Of a stretch of DNA of 64,000 nucleotides, positions 13,401-23,369 are shown in pieces. Every line of letters starts with the position of its first letter. Positions within the stretch are counted from its first letter, which is position 1. The notes under the pieces are model-generated. The model made no database searches. It was given only the letters and a program-made list of their open reading frames with translations, and was not told the DNA's origin. The DNA is from Mesostigma viride (Eukaryota > Streptophyta > Mesostigmatophyceae > Mesostigmatales > Mesostigmataceae): NCBI GenBank assembly GCA_009746045.1, contig RPFO01001815.1:167624-231623 (forward strand), written 5' to 3'. The position numbers and the translations under genes are program-made.

Positions 13401-16400
13401 CCACACGCTCTGCGTCGCTGGCCCCTGGCAGAGGGTGGGTGGATAGTTACATACCACAACAACTACAAGAAAAAAGTTGGTATATGCTCATGGGAACACA
13501 ACAGATACATGCAAATAGGCATGATCCAGACACGATGTTAAGGCATGTGCACATGAAACTTGGAAAAAGAATGTCCCATGGATACCTGGTGCACCAAGTC
13601 GATACTTGGCGGCCCTACTGGTGCACCAAGTCGATACTTGGCGGCCCTACTGGTGCACCAAGTCGATACTTGGTGGCCCTATGGACAGCGATGCAAGGAC
13701 GGCTTCAAGGCATCGTGCAGCCAACACGGGACAAGTGGAAACATGGTTCGATCGAAGCACCAGAAGGAAAAGGGGAAACCGTCGCTGAGCTGGTCAGAAA
13801 ACGGAGCCCCATCTCCTGCCAGCCAGGGTGCATCCCCTTGCCATACATCACTCCTTGTCCCAACCCCTTGCCCCCCCCTCGCGCATGCGGCAACCGCAAT
13901 TGCACAATACGAATTCACTCTTCTGCCGCCATCCATCCATGGATCCTCTAGGTGCTGTCTTTTACTTCCCCTGCCACCCTTCTTCTGCCCCTCTTCCGTT
14001 GCCTGTCGTCAAGAAGGGACATGCCGCACCAGCATGATGCAAAACGCCCCACCTGCCGACGCGGCTGCCGACGCGGCCACAGCCTCCGCCACCGATGCCT
14101 CCACCGCCTTGCGCACAGCACCCTCCAGCCCGCCCAATTTGGCCCCAAGCTCGGCCTCGAGCTTGGCACCCACCTCGAGGCTGATGGCCTGCGCCGAGCT
14201 GCTCGCGGCCGACACATGGCACCCACGGACGAGGGGTGGGCCAGGCACAAGGGCATGGGAACAGCCCAGGCACCAGGGCACAAGCGTGGTCGCACACAAT
14301 GGTGGTTGAGAGAAGTGGGCTAAGGGATGGCCCGCCACGCAAGCAAAAGCTTGGACGGACTTAAGAGAAGATTGTCACCAAGACGGCTCAGAGTGCTGAG
14401 AACCAGAGCGGCCGAGAATGGCCCAACATGAAGGATGTGACTAGCTAATGCACCGTACGGGCATTGGCTATGTGCATACCCGCCCTGGAGTCCCGCCCTA
14501 TTCCTAGAGTGCCACCCACTGAGTAGACCATTTTTACTAGCACACCAACCAACCCACCAATACTAGCGAGCCCCCCGCGCGGTCCACGGCTACTTTCACA
14601 CGCACCGCCCAGTTTACTGCTTTCACGCGCACTGCGCGGTCCACTGCGCCATCGCAAACCTACCGCATACTCCATCACACTCCACCAACAATAGCAAACA
14701 GCGCGGTCCACTGCGCCATCGCAAACCTGCGGCATACTCCATCACACTCCACCAACAATAGCAAACAGCGCGGTCCACTGCGCCATCGCAAACCTACGGC
14801 ATACTCCATCACACTCCACCAATAATAGCAAACAGCGCAGTCCACTGCGCCATCGCAAACCTACGGCATACTCCATCACACTCCACCAACAATAGCAAAC
14901 AGCGCGGTCCACTGCGCCATCGCAAACCTACGGCATACTCCATCACACTCCACCAACAATAGCAAACAGCGTGGTCCACTGCGCCATCGCAAACCTACGG
15001 CATACTCCATCACACTCCACCAACAATAGCAAACAGCGCGGTCCACTGCGCCATCGCAAACCTACGGCATCCTCCATCACACTCCACCAACAATAGCAAA
15101 CAGCGCGGTCCACTGCGCCATCGCAAACCTACGGCATCCTCCATCACACTCCACCAACAACAGCAAACAGCGCGGTCCACTGCGCCATCGCAAACCTGCG
15201 GCATACTCCATCACACTCCACCAATAATAGCAAACAGCGCGGTCCACTGCGCCATCGCAAACCTACGGCATACTCCATCACACTCCACCAATAATAGCAA
15301 ACAGCGCGGTCCACTCGCTACTTTCACACGCACCGCACAGTCCACTGCGCCATGGCCGCCTCCAGCTCATTGCGCACCGCCGCCGCAAGGCGCGCCTCCA
15401 CCTCCTCCACACGCGCCTGCAACGCCGACGCCAGCAAGGCATCCTGCGCCGCCGCACCGCTGCCGCTGGTGCTGGCTTGGGGGACGGGTGGTGGTGGCGC
15501 ACCCGTCGTGGCCATGGCGGCCTGGGGCGTACTGGCCACGGCCGCGCCCCCCACGGCGGCGGTTGCCCCAGGGAGGACCGCCTCCACCTCCCCCGCCATC
15601 GTGTTGCTCAGCTGGCGCAGCTGCATAGGGCACACACGCAAATACATGCGACCTGAAACCTTTGGGTCGCGATGCCAGCATCCGACCCAGGACCCATGGG
15701 CAGCCCGGTTTTCTACTATGCTACTACCACACTACAAAGGTACCGGGTTCTACTACTAGCAAAGGTACATTCCAGCCCTCGCTACCTTAGGGTTGAACTT
15801 CTTGACACGGATATCTGGGTGTGGAGAGCGCACCCTGGATACCTGGGTTTGGAGTACGCAAGGCGATGGCAACGAGATGGTGGCCATGTTGTGGGCTGAA
15901 AAAAAAAAAAAATGACAAGATTTTGAGATGGACAAAAATGGACTATGGTCAGATGGGTATGGTCGGTGAGTGGTATGTGAACTGTGAAGGTACTCTTCCC
16001 ATATAAAGGTACTCCCTATTTCAGCACGTGTCGTTTGGGCATACTCGCCACCACCCAGCGCGACTTACCTTCCATTGAAAACCACACACACCAAACCTAC
16101 TACTTGGCGCACACGCACCTTGGTGTTCAGGCTAAGCAGCCGCGCCAGCAGAAGCTCCCGCTCCGACAGGGCCACCCCCGCGCCATCCACGCCGCTCCTC
16201 CCGGTTGTGCTGGCACCTGTGGCCCCCGCCGCCCCCCCCTGCGCCGCGTCCCCAGCCCCCCGGGCACCCCTGGCATCCACCCCCCCCTCCCCCCGCCGCA
16301 CCCCCCCTGCGCGCACCCCCTCGGCCACCGCGGCGACGTCATCCTGCACCGACGCCACCTCCTCCAGGAGCGATGCCATCCAGGGTCCCTGGGACGCATT

Positions 16401-18107
16401 GGCCTGAGCAGGTGCAGCGGTGGCCTGATGTTGTGGTGGTGGTGGCGGTGGTGGCGGTGGTGGCTGCTGACTCCTGGGTGGCTCGACCGGCCTGGCCCCT
16501 GCGGGTGCTTGACGGCGTGGCCTCTGTGCTGGCTGCCGCCACTCCTGCCCCGCGCGCGCCCAGTCGCTCCTCTCCGCGCCTGCTGCGCCCATGCGTGGCG
16601 TGGGCGCGTGTGCGTGGGTGGGGGGTGCACGTGCGTGAGTATAAGGGGGTGGAGGTGGCGAGGGGGGAGGGTGGCGGGGCAATGCAGTGCATGCACGCAG
16701 CAGACAAGCGCTGCAAGGCAATGGGACATATGAGTGTGGCAGTTCAACAAGGGGCAGATAATAGTGGTACGTTGGCCCCACCACACACGGTGGCATGGGT
16801 GCCTGCCCCCACACTGTACTGCGTGATTATCTGTTATTGTCTTCACTTGTTCAGGCGCTCGACTGCTCAAGCCTTAGGTCAGATATTCAACCAAGCAGAT
16901 GTCCGAATGTGCACAAGTCCATATGTCCAAGCCTTGAACGGTGAGCAGCGCCAGCACTACCCTTCTCTTGCCTGGCACAACCTGCGCGCGCACGCTATCC
17001 TGCAGCACCTGCGCACCCATACTGCTGCGGCGGCCATGGGTTGCATGTGCAAAAGGCAGCAGCGTGCGGGGAGAAGTTCCTCCCGGATCCTGTCCGGATG
17101 ATGGCTACTGACCTGGCGGGCGTGGTGGCTGCTGACCTGGCGGGCTAGGGTGACGGTGGCTCACCTGCGCCATTGCTGGGGTACGCCTGGCCAGAGGGCC
17201 GCCGCGTACGCCCCTCGTCCCGGGGCCACCCGTCCCGCTCGCCCACCGTCCGCCCATCATCCGTCACCGCCTCCTCCTCGGCCACCGCAAGGAACACGAG
17301 GGCCAGCAACACCGAGACTAAAAATAGCGACGGCTTGCGCGCCAGCAAGGCCAGCACGGCGCCACACGCCACGCCCGTCACGGCCGCCGTCTCGCCTGGG
17401 GTCATCTCGGGCCGGCTGGTTACGTTAGACAGCTGCGCACGCACCAGCCGCACGGTGCGCTGGGCCAGGCGCACCGCATTTGTCAGCACTGCAGTCCGCA
17501 CGCGGCGCCAGTCACGACGGCTCATGTCCTTCCAACTATCACGACCGCCACGCGGCTCGCTCTCGTTTCCCCAGTAGGGGTCGCCTGCACCGTCCGGCCC
17601 GGGCGCGTTCGTCTCGTACTCGGCATACCGGCCCGCGCGAGGCGCAAAGCCGCCGCTGTCGAGGCCCCCGCTCCCGCGGCCATGCGACCTGGAGAAAGAA
17701 TGTGGGTGGGTCGGTCGAGGGGGAGGGGCTCCGAGCCACGTGGACCCAGACCAGGAGGCGCGTGGAGTACGGATGATGAAGCCGACGGTTCGGCAATCCG
17801 AGGATGGCGGCAAGGGGAAGGCAGGAGGGATGCACCTACACTTTACGTCGGCGGCTACGCCGAGGAAATCGTACTTTCGGGCCAAAAATGACCGACTTTG
17901 AGCCCTTTTCCCAATTATGGTCTCAACGTCAAGCTGATGGACGAATCCAGCGCGGCGGTGCAAGGCCCACATGGCATGCCCGCCACGCCAACGGTGCGAC
18001 TGGAAACAGGGTGCAGCTACAGGCTGTCTTGCAACATGCAACTGCCTCAGCAAGCGGCATGAAGGCGGCTCGGTTGACACCATACAAGCTTGCGGAATGG
18101 CCACCAT
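4296..18107 (-). CDS. Large membrane-anchored coiled-coil protein with C-terminal TPR-like repeats
   Basis: Minus-strand exons with agreeing phases: 18107 (or acceptor 17688)-17165, 16582-16119, 15620-15339 (or 15334), 14188-14053, 13424-13218 (or 13257), 12812-12502, 11597-8907, 8111-7797, 7219-7144, 4786-4296. About 1,830 residues are supported, more with the 5' extension. Two hydrophobic segments are coded at about 17393-17280 (VTGVACGAVLALLA and LFLVSVLLALVFLAVA). Then come Ala-rich coiled-coil stretches, a Pro/Gln/Gly-rich middle in the 2.7-kb exon, and paired TPR-like helices (LYNWGLALCYRAKL, YKAAIEKFQAAIALN, LMNWGVALRDCATL). A Gln run (about ten residues, coded by CAG repeats near 4390-4420) and an Arg/Gly tail end it. 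The open frame up to Met 18107 is Ser/Arg-rich and acid-poor, so it may be an organelle transit peptide. TPR repeats bind protein partners; the specific role is unknown to me. Confidence 0.75.
5070..7103. repeat. 88-bp tandem array, about 23 copies
   Basis: Lies in the last intron of the TPR gene (4787-7143). Units contain CCCCAGCCGTCCTTGTCCTG and CACGATATGCTTGCATGATA. Common variants are C/T in CTG[TC]C[TC]GCCC and ACGCCC, GCGCCC or AGTGCG. Two units lack 3 bp (ACTCGTCCACG at 6085 and 6522). Short reading frames seen in it on both strands are repeat artefacts. Confidence 0.97.
8112..8906 (-). other. TPR-gene intron
   Basis: Between exons ending 8907 and starting 8111. It has several copies of an ACCAGGAAACCACCCTAAA-like element (about 8735-8860), roughly 55 bp apart; no gene is seen. 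Confidence 0.6.
12187..12445. repeat. Degenerate telomere-like CCCTAA-rich tract
   Basis: Irregular repeats of ACCCCTAACC with CCGTTAAC and CCATTAAC variants, within the TPR-gene intron 11598-12501. It is too degenerate and of mixed phase to be a recent telomere end. Confidence 0.7.
12822..12966. repeat. Purine-rich GGAGGGGG tract
   Basis: Low-complexity GGTGGT then AGGGGGAAGG and GTGGAGGG runs, just upstream (in gene sense) of the exon starting at 12812. The minus strand is therefore a long polypyrimidine tract ending in that exon's acceptor. Confidence 0.75.
13580..13681. repeat. 32-bp tandem repeat, three copies
   Basis: The unit includes the near-palindrome CCAAGTCGATACTTGG, between GGTGCA and CGGCCCTACT. 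It is in a TPR-gene intron. Confidence 0.9.
14634..15315. repeat. 67-bp tandem array, about 10 copies, containing exon-derived sequence
   Basis: In the TPR-gene intron 14189-15338. In gene sense each unit carries ATGGCGCAGTGGAC, identical to the 3' end of the neighbouring exon (ending about 15339). The rest holds GTTTGCTATTRTTGGTGGAG and GTATGCCGTAGG. A rearranged piece of the exon border (CTACTTTCACACGCACCGC) also sits at both array ends (about 14590 and 15320). Confidence 0.93.
15821..15913. repeat. Internal near-duplication ending in poly(A)
   Basis: A partly duplicated stretch (ATCTGGGTGTGGAG and ACCTGGGTTTGGAG, about 30 bp apart) is followed by a run of about 14 A at 15899-15913. It may be a retroposed fragment; no parent was recognised. 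Confidence 0.35.
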
Positions 18108-18239
18108 TTGCTTATTTACTGATTTGGTACCTCGTGGTCATAAAGGGCTTCTATCAAGCTCAGTGGTCCGTGAAGAGACATCCCAGCAAAACTGCGTGTG
18201 AGTGCATGGCCTGCATAGTGCACGCACCCACAATCCAGC

Positions 18240-18797
18240 TACCTGCTGTTTCCCATTAGTGCATTAATCAAATCCAAGTCGAGCGACCTAGTTATAATGT
18301 AATAACTCAAAGACGCGCCCAATTCTAGAAACCCATGTCGACGTTTGGTAGGTAATCTGTTCTTCGTTTTGTTGTGGCCAAGTGCAAACACGAGGCATTC
18401 GTCCATAATCACGTCTTCATGTGAGTGGCGCATTTATTAGTAGGCAGTTTTTTCGTTAGTAGAATAATTCAATGATACTATTTCTAGTGGATTAACTTTC
18501 GTGGGAATATAAACTAACTGTCGAGTCACTCGAGTGTCGGCTGTGTCGCCTGTCGCCTGACCTTATTCTAGTTATTCAGCCTTGGGTTCGTCGAGGCTCG
18601 AGAGTCGAGACTAGTCTGGCTGCCGCGGGCTGCGATGGCATGGATATGCCAAGTCTCGAGGTGCCTACCTCGAGACCTAGCTAGTGCCAAACAGCCAAAG
18701 TGCCAACAACTTGAACAACAACAACAGCTGAGTTGAGCTGTTACTGCTCAGTGCTCACATATGAAGCACTTAGTAATGCTGTCGCCCCCTCGCACTG
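18240..18797. other. Intergenic stretch upstream of the TPR gene
   Basis: A relatively AT-rich stretch with short palindromes (TCGAGGTGCCTACCTCGA at about 18656). No gene is seen. It probably includes 5' sequence of the minus-strand TPR gene. Confidence 0.45.
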
Positions 18798-19467
18798 CTT
18801 CAGAGTAGGGTTGTACCGAATAGCGTTTTGGCTTGCCGAATCGGATACTCGGACCAGGGGGGTGCCCCGAACCCGATGCCGAATATATTTGGAGCCTCCC
18901 GATACCGATACCGAATATGTTCGGAGCTGAAGGGCCCTTCCCGAATCGAACACCGAATAGTTCTCCGAACTATTCGGACGCCGATCGAATAATGACGACA
19001 GTAGCTACTATAACGTATTAGGTAGATAACTTGTATCATTTATATTAATGAGACTTATATTAATTATTTTGTATCAATTATGTATTGAGATACACTTAGT
19101 GTTTAATACTTAGACGAGCACAGTTGCCTTCCCTGCATTGTGCATTCAGCTTTTGGGCGTTGGCCTAACTCTGAGTCGGCGGAGGCATGACCGCGCCAGC
19201 TGGTGAAGGAGGCTGGAGGCTGCGCCGCCCGCTAGTAGGGATACTACTATTCGATATTCGGAACTACGAATATATTCGTCGAATAGTAGGGTGTCCCGAT
19301 TTCGATACCGAACATATTCGGAAGTAGAGCTTGCCTCCCGATACCGATACCGAATATGTTCAGACGGACAGACCGTTCGCCGTATACTGAACATATTCGG
19401 TGTTCGGTTCGGTATTCGGGGGATATTCGGTATTCGGAACACTATTCGGTACAACCCTACTTCAGAG
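18798..19467. mobile_element. Non-autonomous hAT-type DNA transposon with 8-bp target duplication
   Basis: The 654-bp element at 18806-19459 is bounded by perfect 18-bp terminal inverted repeats (TAGGGTTGTACCGAATAG and complement). Both ends are followed by the identical 8-bp target duplication CTTCAGAG (18798-18805, 19460-19467). An 8-bp duplication and a TAGGG-type terminus are the marks of the hAT superfamily. The interior has no transposase frame. Near both ends it is packed with short CCGAATATTCGG-type motifs in both orientations, as expected for subterminal transposase-binding sites. Perfect ends suggest a fairly recent insertion; mobilisation would need a transposase supplied elsewhere. 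Confidence 0.9.
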
Positions 19468-19482
19468 TTGTTGTTGTTCAAC

Positions 19483-19600
19483 AGGGGGGTACACTGATCA
19501 GGATGTGCGGCATGGGATACAACTAACTAAGACTGAAGGCCACTATAGATTCTCTGCTGCCAATGTGCGGCGTGGGATACAACAACAACAACACAACAAG
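19483..19600. repeat. Imperfect tandem duplication
   Basis: ATGTGCGGCATGGGATACAA (about 19502) recurs as ATGTGCGGCGTGGGATACAA (about 19563), about 61 bp apart. Confidence 0.7.
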
Positions 19601-19982
19601 ACTGATGAGGTGTATTCCCTTTTCTAGACGGGCAAGACCGCGGGTCTACGTTTCAACAGTAGGCAGGGGCACCATGTGTGGTAATTACATACTGGCATCA
19701 CCTCCTTTTCCCTTGCCATATTTTGAACCCTGCCGGCAAGACCGACGGACAAGCGACAAGAAGAAGTCATACATATTAATTAATGATTTTTTGAGATCAC
19801 GGAGATCAAATCCTAAGCTTTCTGAATCGTTTTTTAATTTCGAAATTATGGAAAAGGTCCTTCAGCATGTTGCATGTTTCACGTGTGCTGGCCTATTAAA
19901 TGATACGTGAGGATATGACAGCAGAAACGTCCGTGGATGCTTAGAATTATGAGCAGGACGTGCTAACCAGCTTTGCATTTAG

Positions 19983-22148
19983 ATGGATTACCACAATTCG
20001 GGATTGGGATATTCAGTCTTGCCGGAGTACGGCTGGACACCTCATCCAAGGACTGACGAAGCTACGCCGTATTATTCTAACGGGGGCGCATATGCTGTGC
20101 TGCCTGAGGAGCAATTGTCGCTGCGGAGGCCGGTAGCGACAGACGAGTTTGACCGGGGATCTGACCCCGCCGAGCGCGACAGGTTGACGGTATATCGTAA
20201 GCCGCACTATGATGTACAATCTGGCGACCGAGCAGGCGTGTCCAAAGATATGCCACTTGACGCAAGTGCTGGCCCGTACTATCCGGACGTATATTCGGGA
20301 TATCCGCCAGCTGTCACCGGCCAAGCAGGACCCTACGGTCCATACCCGGTGAACCCCGTCGCGCCAGAAGCCGCTGCGCTTGCACGGCCGACTCATCACG
20401 TGGCTCTGTACGGGTACGCCCTACCAGAAAACGCCGCCCCTGGATCTTACCCACAGTTTCCTGGCCCGTCCCAAACAAATCAACCGACCGCCCCCGCGCT
20501 GGGGAAACGTGGCGCGCCGTCGGAGTCCGATCGCCTGCGCGATCCCTTGGAGGACATGGCGGCGCCAAAACGAGCCAAGGCATTGATAGGACCGTCGCCG
20601 CCTGCCCACAGCACTGCCCTACCGATGATCCCGGCTGCGCACGTTGTGGTGGCTCACCCCGCACCCCAACCAGCAACCCCTAGCCCTGTGGCTGAGCCCA
20701 CCACGCCCTGCGTTGGGGACCGTCGATGGTCGGAGCACGACATGCGTGCGTGGCTGTCCGACACAGCGCTGGCCAACCCGAAACAGTTTGTGATCAAGTA
20801 CCTCCGGTTGGCGCATACCGAGGCGCTGATCGTGGAGGTGGCGCGCGAGGGGCCACCTCATAAGCCGCAGTTCGTGGCCGAGGTTCCCTTCACGCTGCCT
20901 GACGGCACGCACGTGGTGGGCAAGGGGTGTGCCAGCATCAAGCGGGCCGCGGAGCGCGCGGCCTGCCTGGACGCGCTCATGATGCTGGCGGAGGCGGGGG
21001 ACACCAGCGCGCTGCGGGGGAGGGGAAAGGGGGGGGACAAGGCGGCCGCATGCAAGGTGCAGGCACTCAAATGCAAGGTGCCCGCGGCCGCCACGCCTGC
21101 GACCAAGAAGAAGAAAAAGAAGGGGGCAAGTGGTGGCAGCGAGGAGGGTGGCACGGCTGGGCAAGCGGCAAGTGGTGTGGGTGCCAGCAGGAGCACAGGG
21201 GGCCGCAGCACGCTGCTGGTGGATGCCGGCGGGGCATCTTGCGGGGGGGCATTGTCGTGTGGGACGGCACCACGTGTCGGTGGTGCTGATGCTGGGGATG
21301 GGGCAAAGGGGCACGATGAGCCGACACCAGCCAACACACAGGATGGCAGCAGGAAGGGGGACGGGGCCAGTAACAGCTGCCAGGTCTTGGACACGGCTCG
21401 TGGTAACCCCCAGGTTGTGGAGACAAGTCGTGTCAGCCCCCCAGACACAGACGCCCCGCTGGCCATGCTCGAGGAGCGATGGGGCAACAACCCGAAGCAG
21501 CTGCTGATACGCACGCGGCGGTACGAGAGTCTTGTCAACAAGGGTGACCCGCCGCTGCCCGTCACGGTGCAAGCGTTGGAGCCCATCGGTGCGGGCTTCA
21601 GGGCGCACATGCCGGTACCGCTCGCAGACGGAAAGTTAGGCCACGCGGAAGGGCAGGGGCGTTCCAAGGCGCTCGCGGAAAGGCTGTGTGCGTTCCTGGC
21701 GCTAGAGCAGCTGCAGGCAGCCGGGTTTGTATCGCCACCAGCATTAGCGGCGAGTGTCAGTGGCAACGGCGGCGCTGCCAGCGCGGCGGCCGGGGTGGGG
21801 GCGGGGGTGTCACTAGGGGATGTTGGGGATGGCGTTAACGCGGCCGTGCCAGATGAGCGAGCGGGTGGGGGTGCGGAGCCAGGCAGGGAAGAGGTGCAGG
21901 TGCGAGTTCATGCCGATGGTTTCAGTGCCACGGATGGCGCGCCTCGTAGTACTGATGGCCAGGTGGCCCAGGAAGATGCGCACAAAGTGCAGGACGGTGG
22001 TGACACGGCTAGTTGCGAGCGGTGTGCTGGCAATAGGGCTCATGGTCAACACGCTGGGGGGGGTGCTGGGGCAAGTATTTGTGCGGATGAGAACGATGGC
22101 ACAACTTGTGGTGAGGAGGATCCGGCAGGTGCAATTTTTCGTTCTTGA
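19983..22148 (+). CDS. Protein with two dsRNA-binding-like domains
   Basis: A single long open frame of 721 codons. Residues 1-230 are Tyr/Pro/Gly-rich and probably disordered. Residues 265-340 resemble a dsRNA-binding domain: NPKQFVIKY, then EVAREGPPHKPQFVAEV (compare EVTEVGPPHMKNF in Staufen-type domains), then GKGCASIKRAAERAACLDAL as the second helix. A second, more diverged copy is at about 500-583 (NPKQLLIR, GQGRSKALAERLCAFLALEQ). A KKKKKKG stretch at about 375 could be a nuclear signal. The tail is Gly/Ala-rich. The role is likely binding of structured RNA; the precise function is unknown. ATG 19983 directly follows CATTTAG, so a 5'-UTR intron may end there. An alternative spliced 3' end (frame ending GKCLGMEDF at 22227) cannot be excluded. 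Confidence 0.72.
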   Translation: MDYHNSGLGYSVLPEYGWTPHPRTDEATPYYSNGGAYAVLPEEQLSLRRPVATDEFDRGSDPAERDRLTVYRKPHYDVQSGDRAGVSKDMPLDASAGPYYPDVYSGYPPAVTGQAGPYGPYPVNPVAPEAAALARPTHHVALYGYALPENAAPGSYPQFPGPSQTNQPTAPALGKRGAPSESDRLRDPLEDMAAPKRAKALIGPSPPAHSTALPMIPAAHVVVAHPAPQPATPSPVAEPTTPCVGDRRWSEHDMRAWLSDTALANPKQFVIKYLRLAHTEALIVEVAREGPPHKPQFVAEVPFTLPDGTHVVGKGCASIKRAAERAACLDALMMLAEAGDTSALRGRGKGGDKAAACKVQALKCKVPAAATPATKKKKKKGASGGSEEGGTAGQAASGVGASRSTGGRSTLLVDAGGASCGGALSCGTAPRVGGADAGDGAKGHDEPTPANTQDGSRKGDGASNSCQVLDTARGNPQVVETSRVSPPDTDAPLAMLEERWGNNPKQLLIRTRRYESLVNKGDPPLPVTVQALEPIGAGFRAHMPVPLADGKLGHAEGQGRSKALAERLCAFLALEQLQAAGFVSPPALAASVSGNGGAASAAAGVGAGVSLGDVGDGVNAAVPDERAGGGAEPGREEVQVRVHADGFSATDGAPRSTDGQVAQEDAHKVQDGGDTASCERCAGNRAHGQHAGGGAGASICADENDGTTCGEEDPAGAIFRS

Positions 22149-22274
22149 TATTTATGGCCGTTATGGGGCAAGGATATTGTCCATCTATGAGGCATACGGG
22201 AAGTGCCTTGGCATGGAGGACTTCTGATGCTGATCAGCATGGTGTCCTTTCCAGCTTTATTTTTTGTTTAAACT

Positions 22275-22279
22275 TGTAA
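22275..22279 (+). terminator. TGTAA polyadenylation signal (dsRBD gene)
   Basis: TGTAA 127 nt after the stop codon; a second copy occurs at about 22314. Confidence 0.55.
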
Positions 22280-23369
22280 ATAACATGTCGATCATTTTAA
22301 TGCATCTGATCCTTGTAATGCACGAGGGGCTCAGGCCTCTCCGTGATATATGGCGAAAGATGCAGAACAAGGCCATCTGGGCCCAGGTTGTAGAGGACAC
22401 TGATCCCCCCCAGTGGGGAAGAAGCGCGTCACCCATCATGCATGGGAAAAACTCCCGGCGTGACGGCTAGAGCTTGACACTACCTGGTACGTGGCATGTC
22501 CCTCGGTTTGTTAGTTTAGGTTTACAATAGAACCGGTAGGATTGTTTGTCCATCCATCCATCCATCCATCCATTGGGGCTAATACTCCGTGACTCTCCAA
22601 CGGGAGCACGTCATATTGATGCATGTTTACGTACTTGGTTGTCTGTGCTTTGTGTTGGATTGGTGACTTGCGTGGATCGTTGTTCACATGCATGGTCTTC
22701 AACTTTTGCTGGTCAATTATGGGGTACCACCGAACACATAATGTCAATTCTATAAACCGTGGAACTCCAGGGTAACCAGACCCTCAAATAAATGAGTGCA
22801 GCACATCGATCCAAAAGGCAGGCCATGCACATCCCGGCCGCCGATGCTCATGGGAACACTTCTTGCTTGTCAAAGGGCTAGCTTTAATCTGTTATAAAAG
22901 TCCTAGTGCACGTACGTGGTTCTGTGTTTTACTTAGCCAGACAGTACCCGGCCTAGCCATCAATAGTCTCTCTCAAATGCTAGACCGAAGCTATCAAATG
23001 CCATCGACCGAAGCTCAATTATATTGGACTCTAGTGTATTAATGAGACATAAAATGTGTTTTCGTTGCACGCCCCCACATGCTGACGGGCAAATGCCTAA
23101 CCAATTAGTCAATAACACACATTCACATGTTGTTACTGTTAAATTTGCAATTGACAATTTCAACTGGTACTTCGTCACATGCCTTGTGTACGCAAGTACG
23201 TGTTACTTTGAGATTTCAGTCCAGGCCCCACGTTTTGGGCAAATATGTATTTCGCTGCTTGATTCCAAGGATGGGCTGCGCAAAGGGCTATTGCTTTTAT
23301 AATCACATGACGCTGTTATGATTCTGGTTGCATACGCCAGCATACCCATCGCTGAAAGAATAAGGCCTA
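22280..23369. other. Convergent intergenic region
   Basis: Between the 3' ends of the dsRBD (+) and DYNC2LI1 (-) genes. It is AT-richer and has a short (CCAT)n run at 22550-22572 and a relative of the 3608 hairpin repeat near 22596. No gene is seen. Confidence 0.5.
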
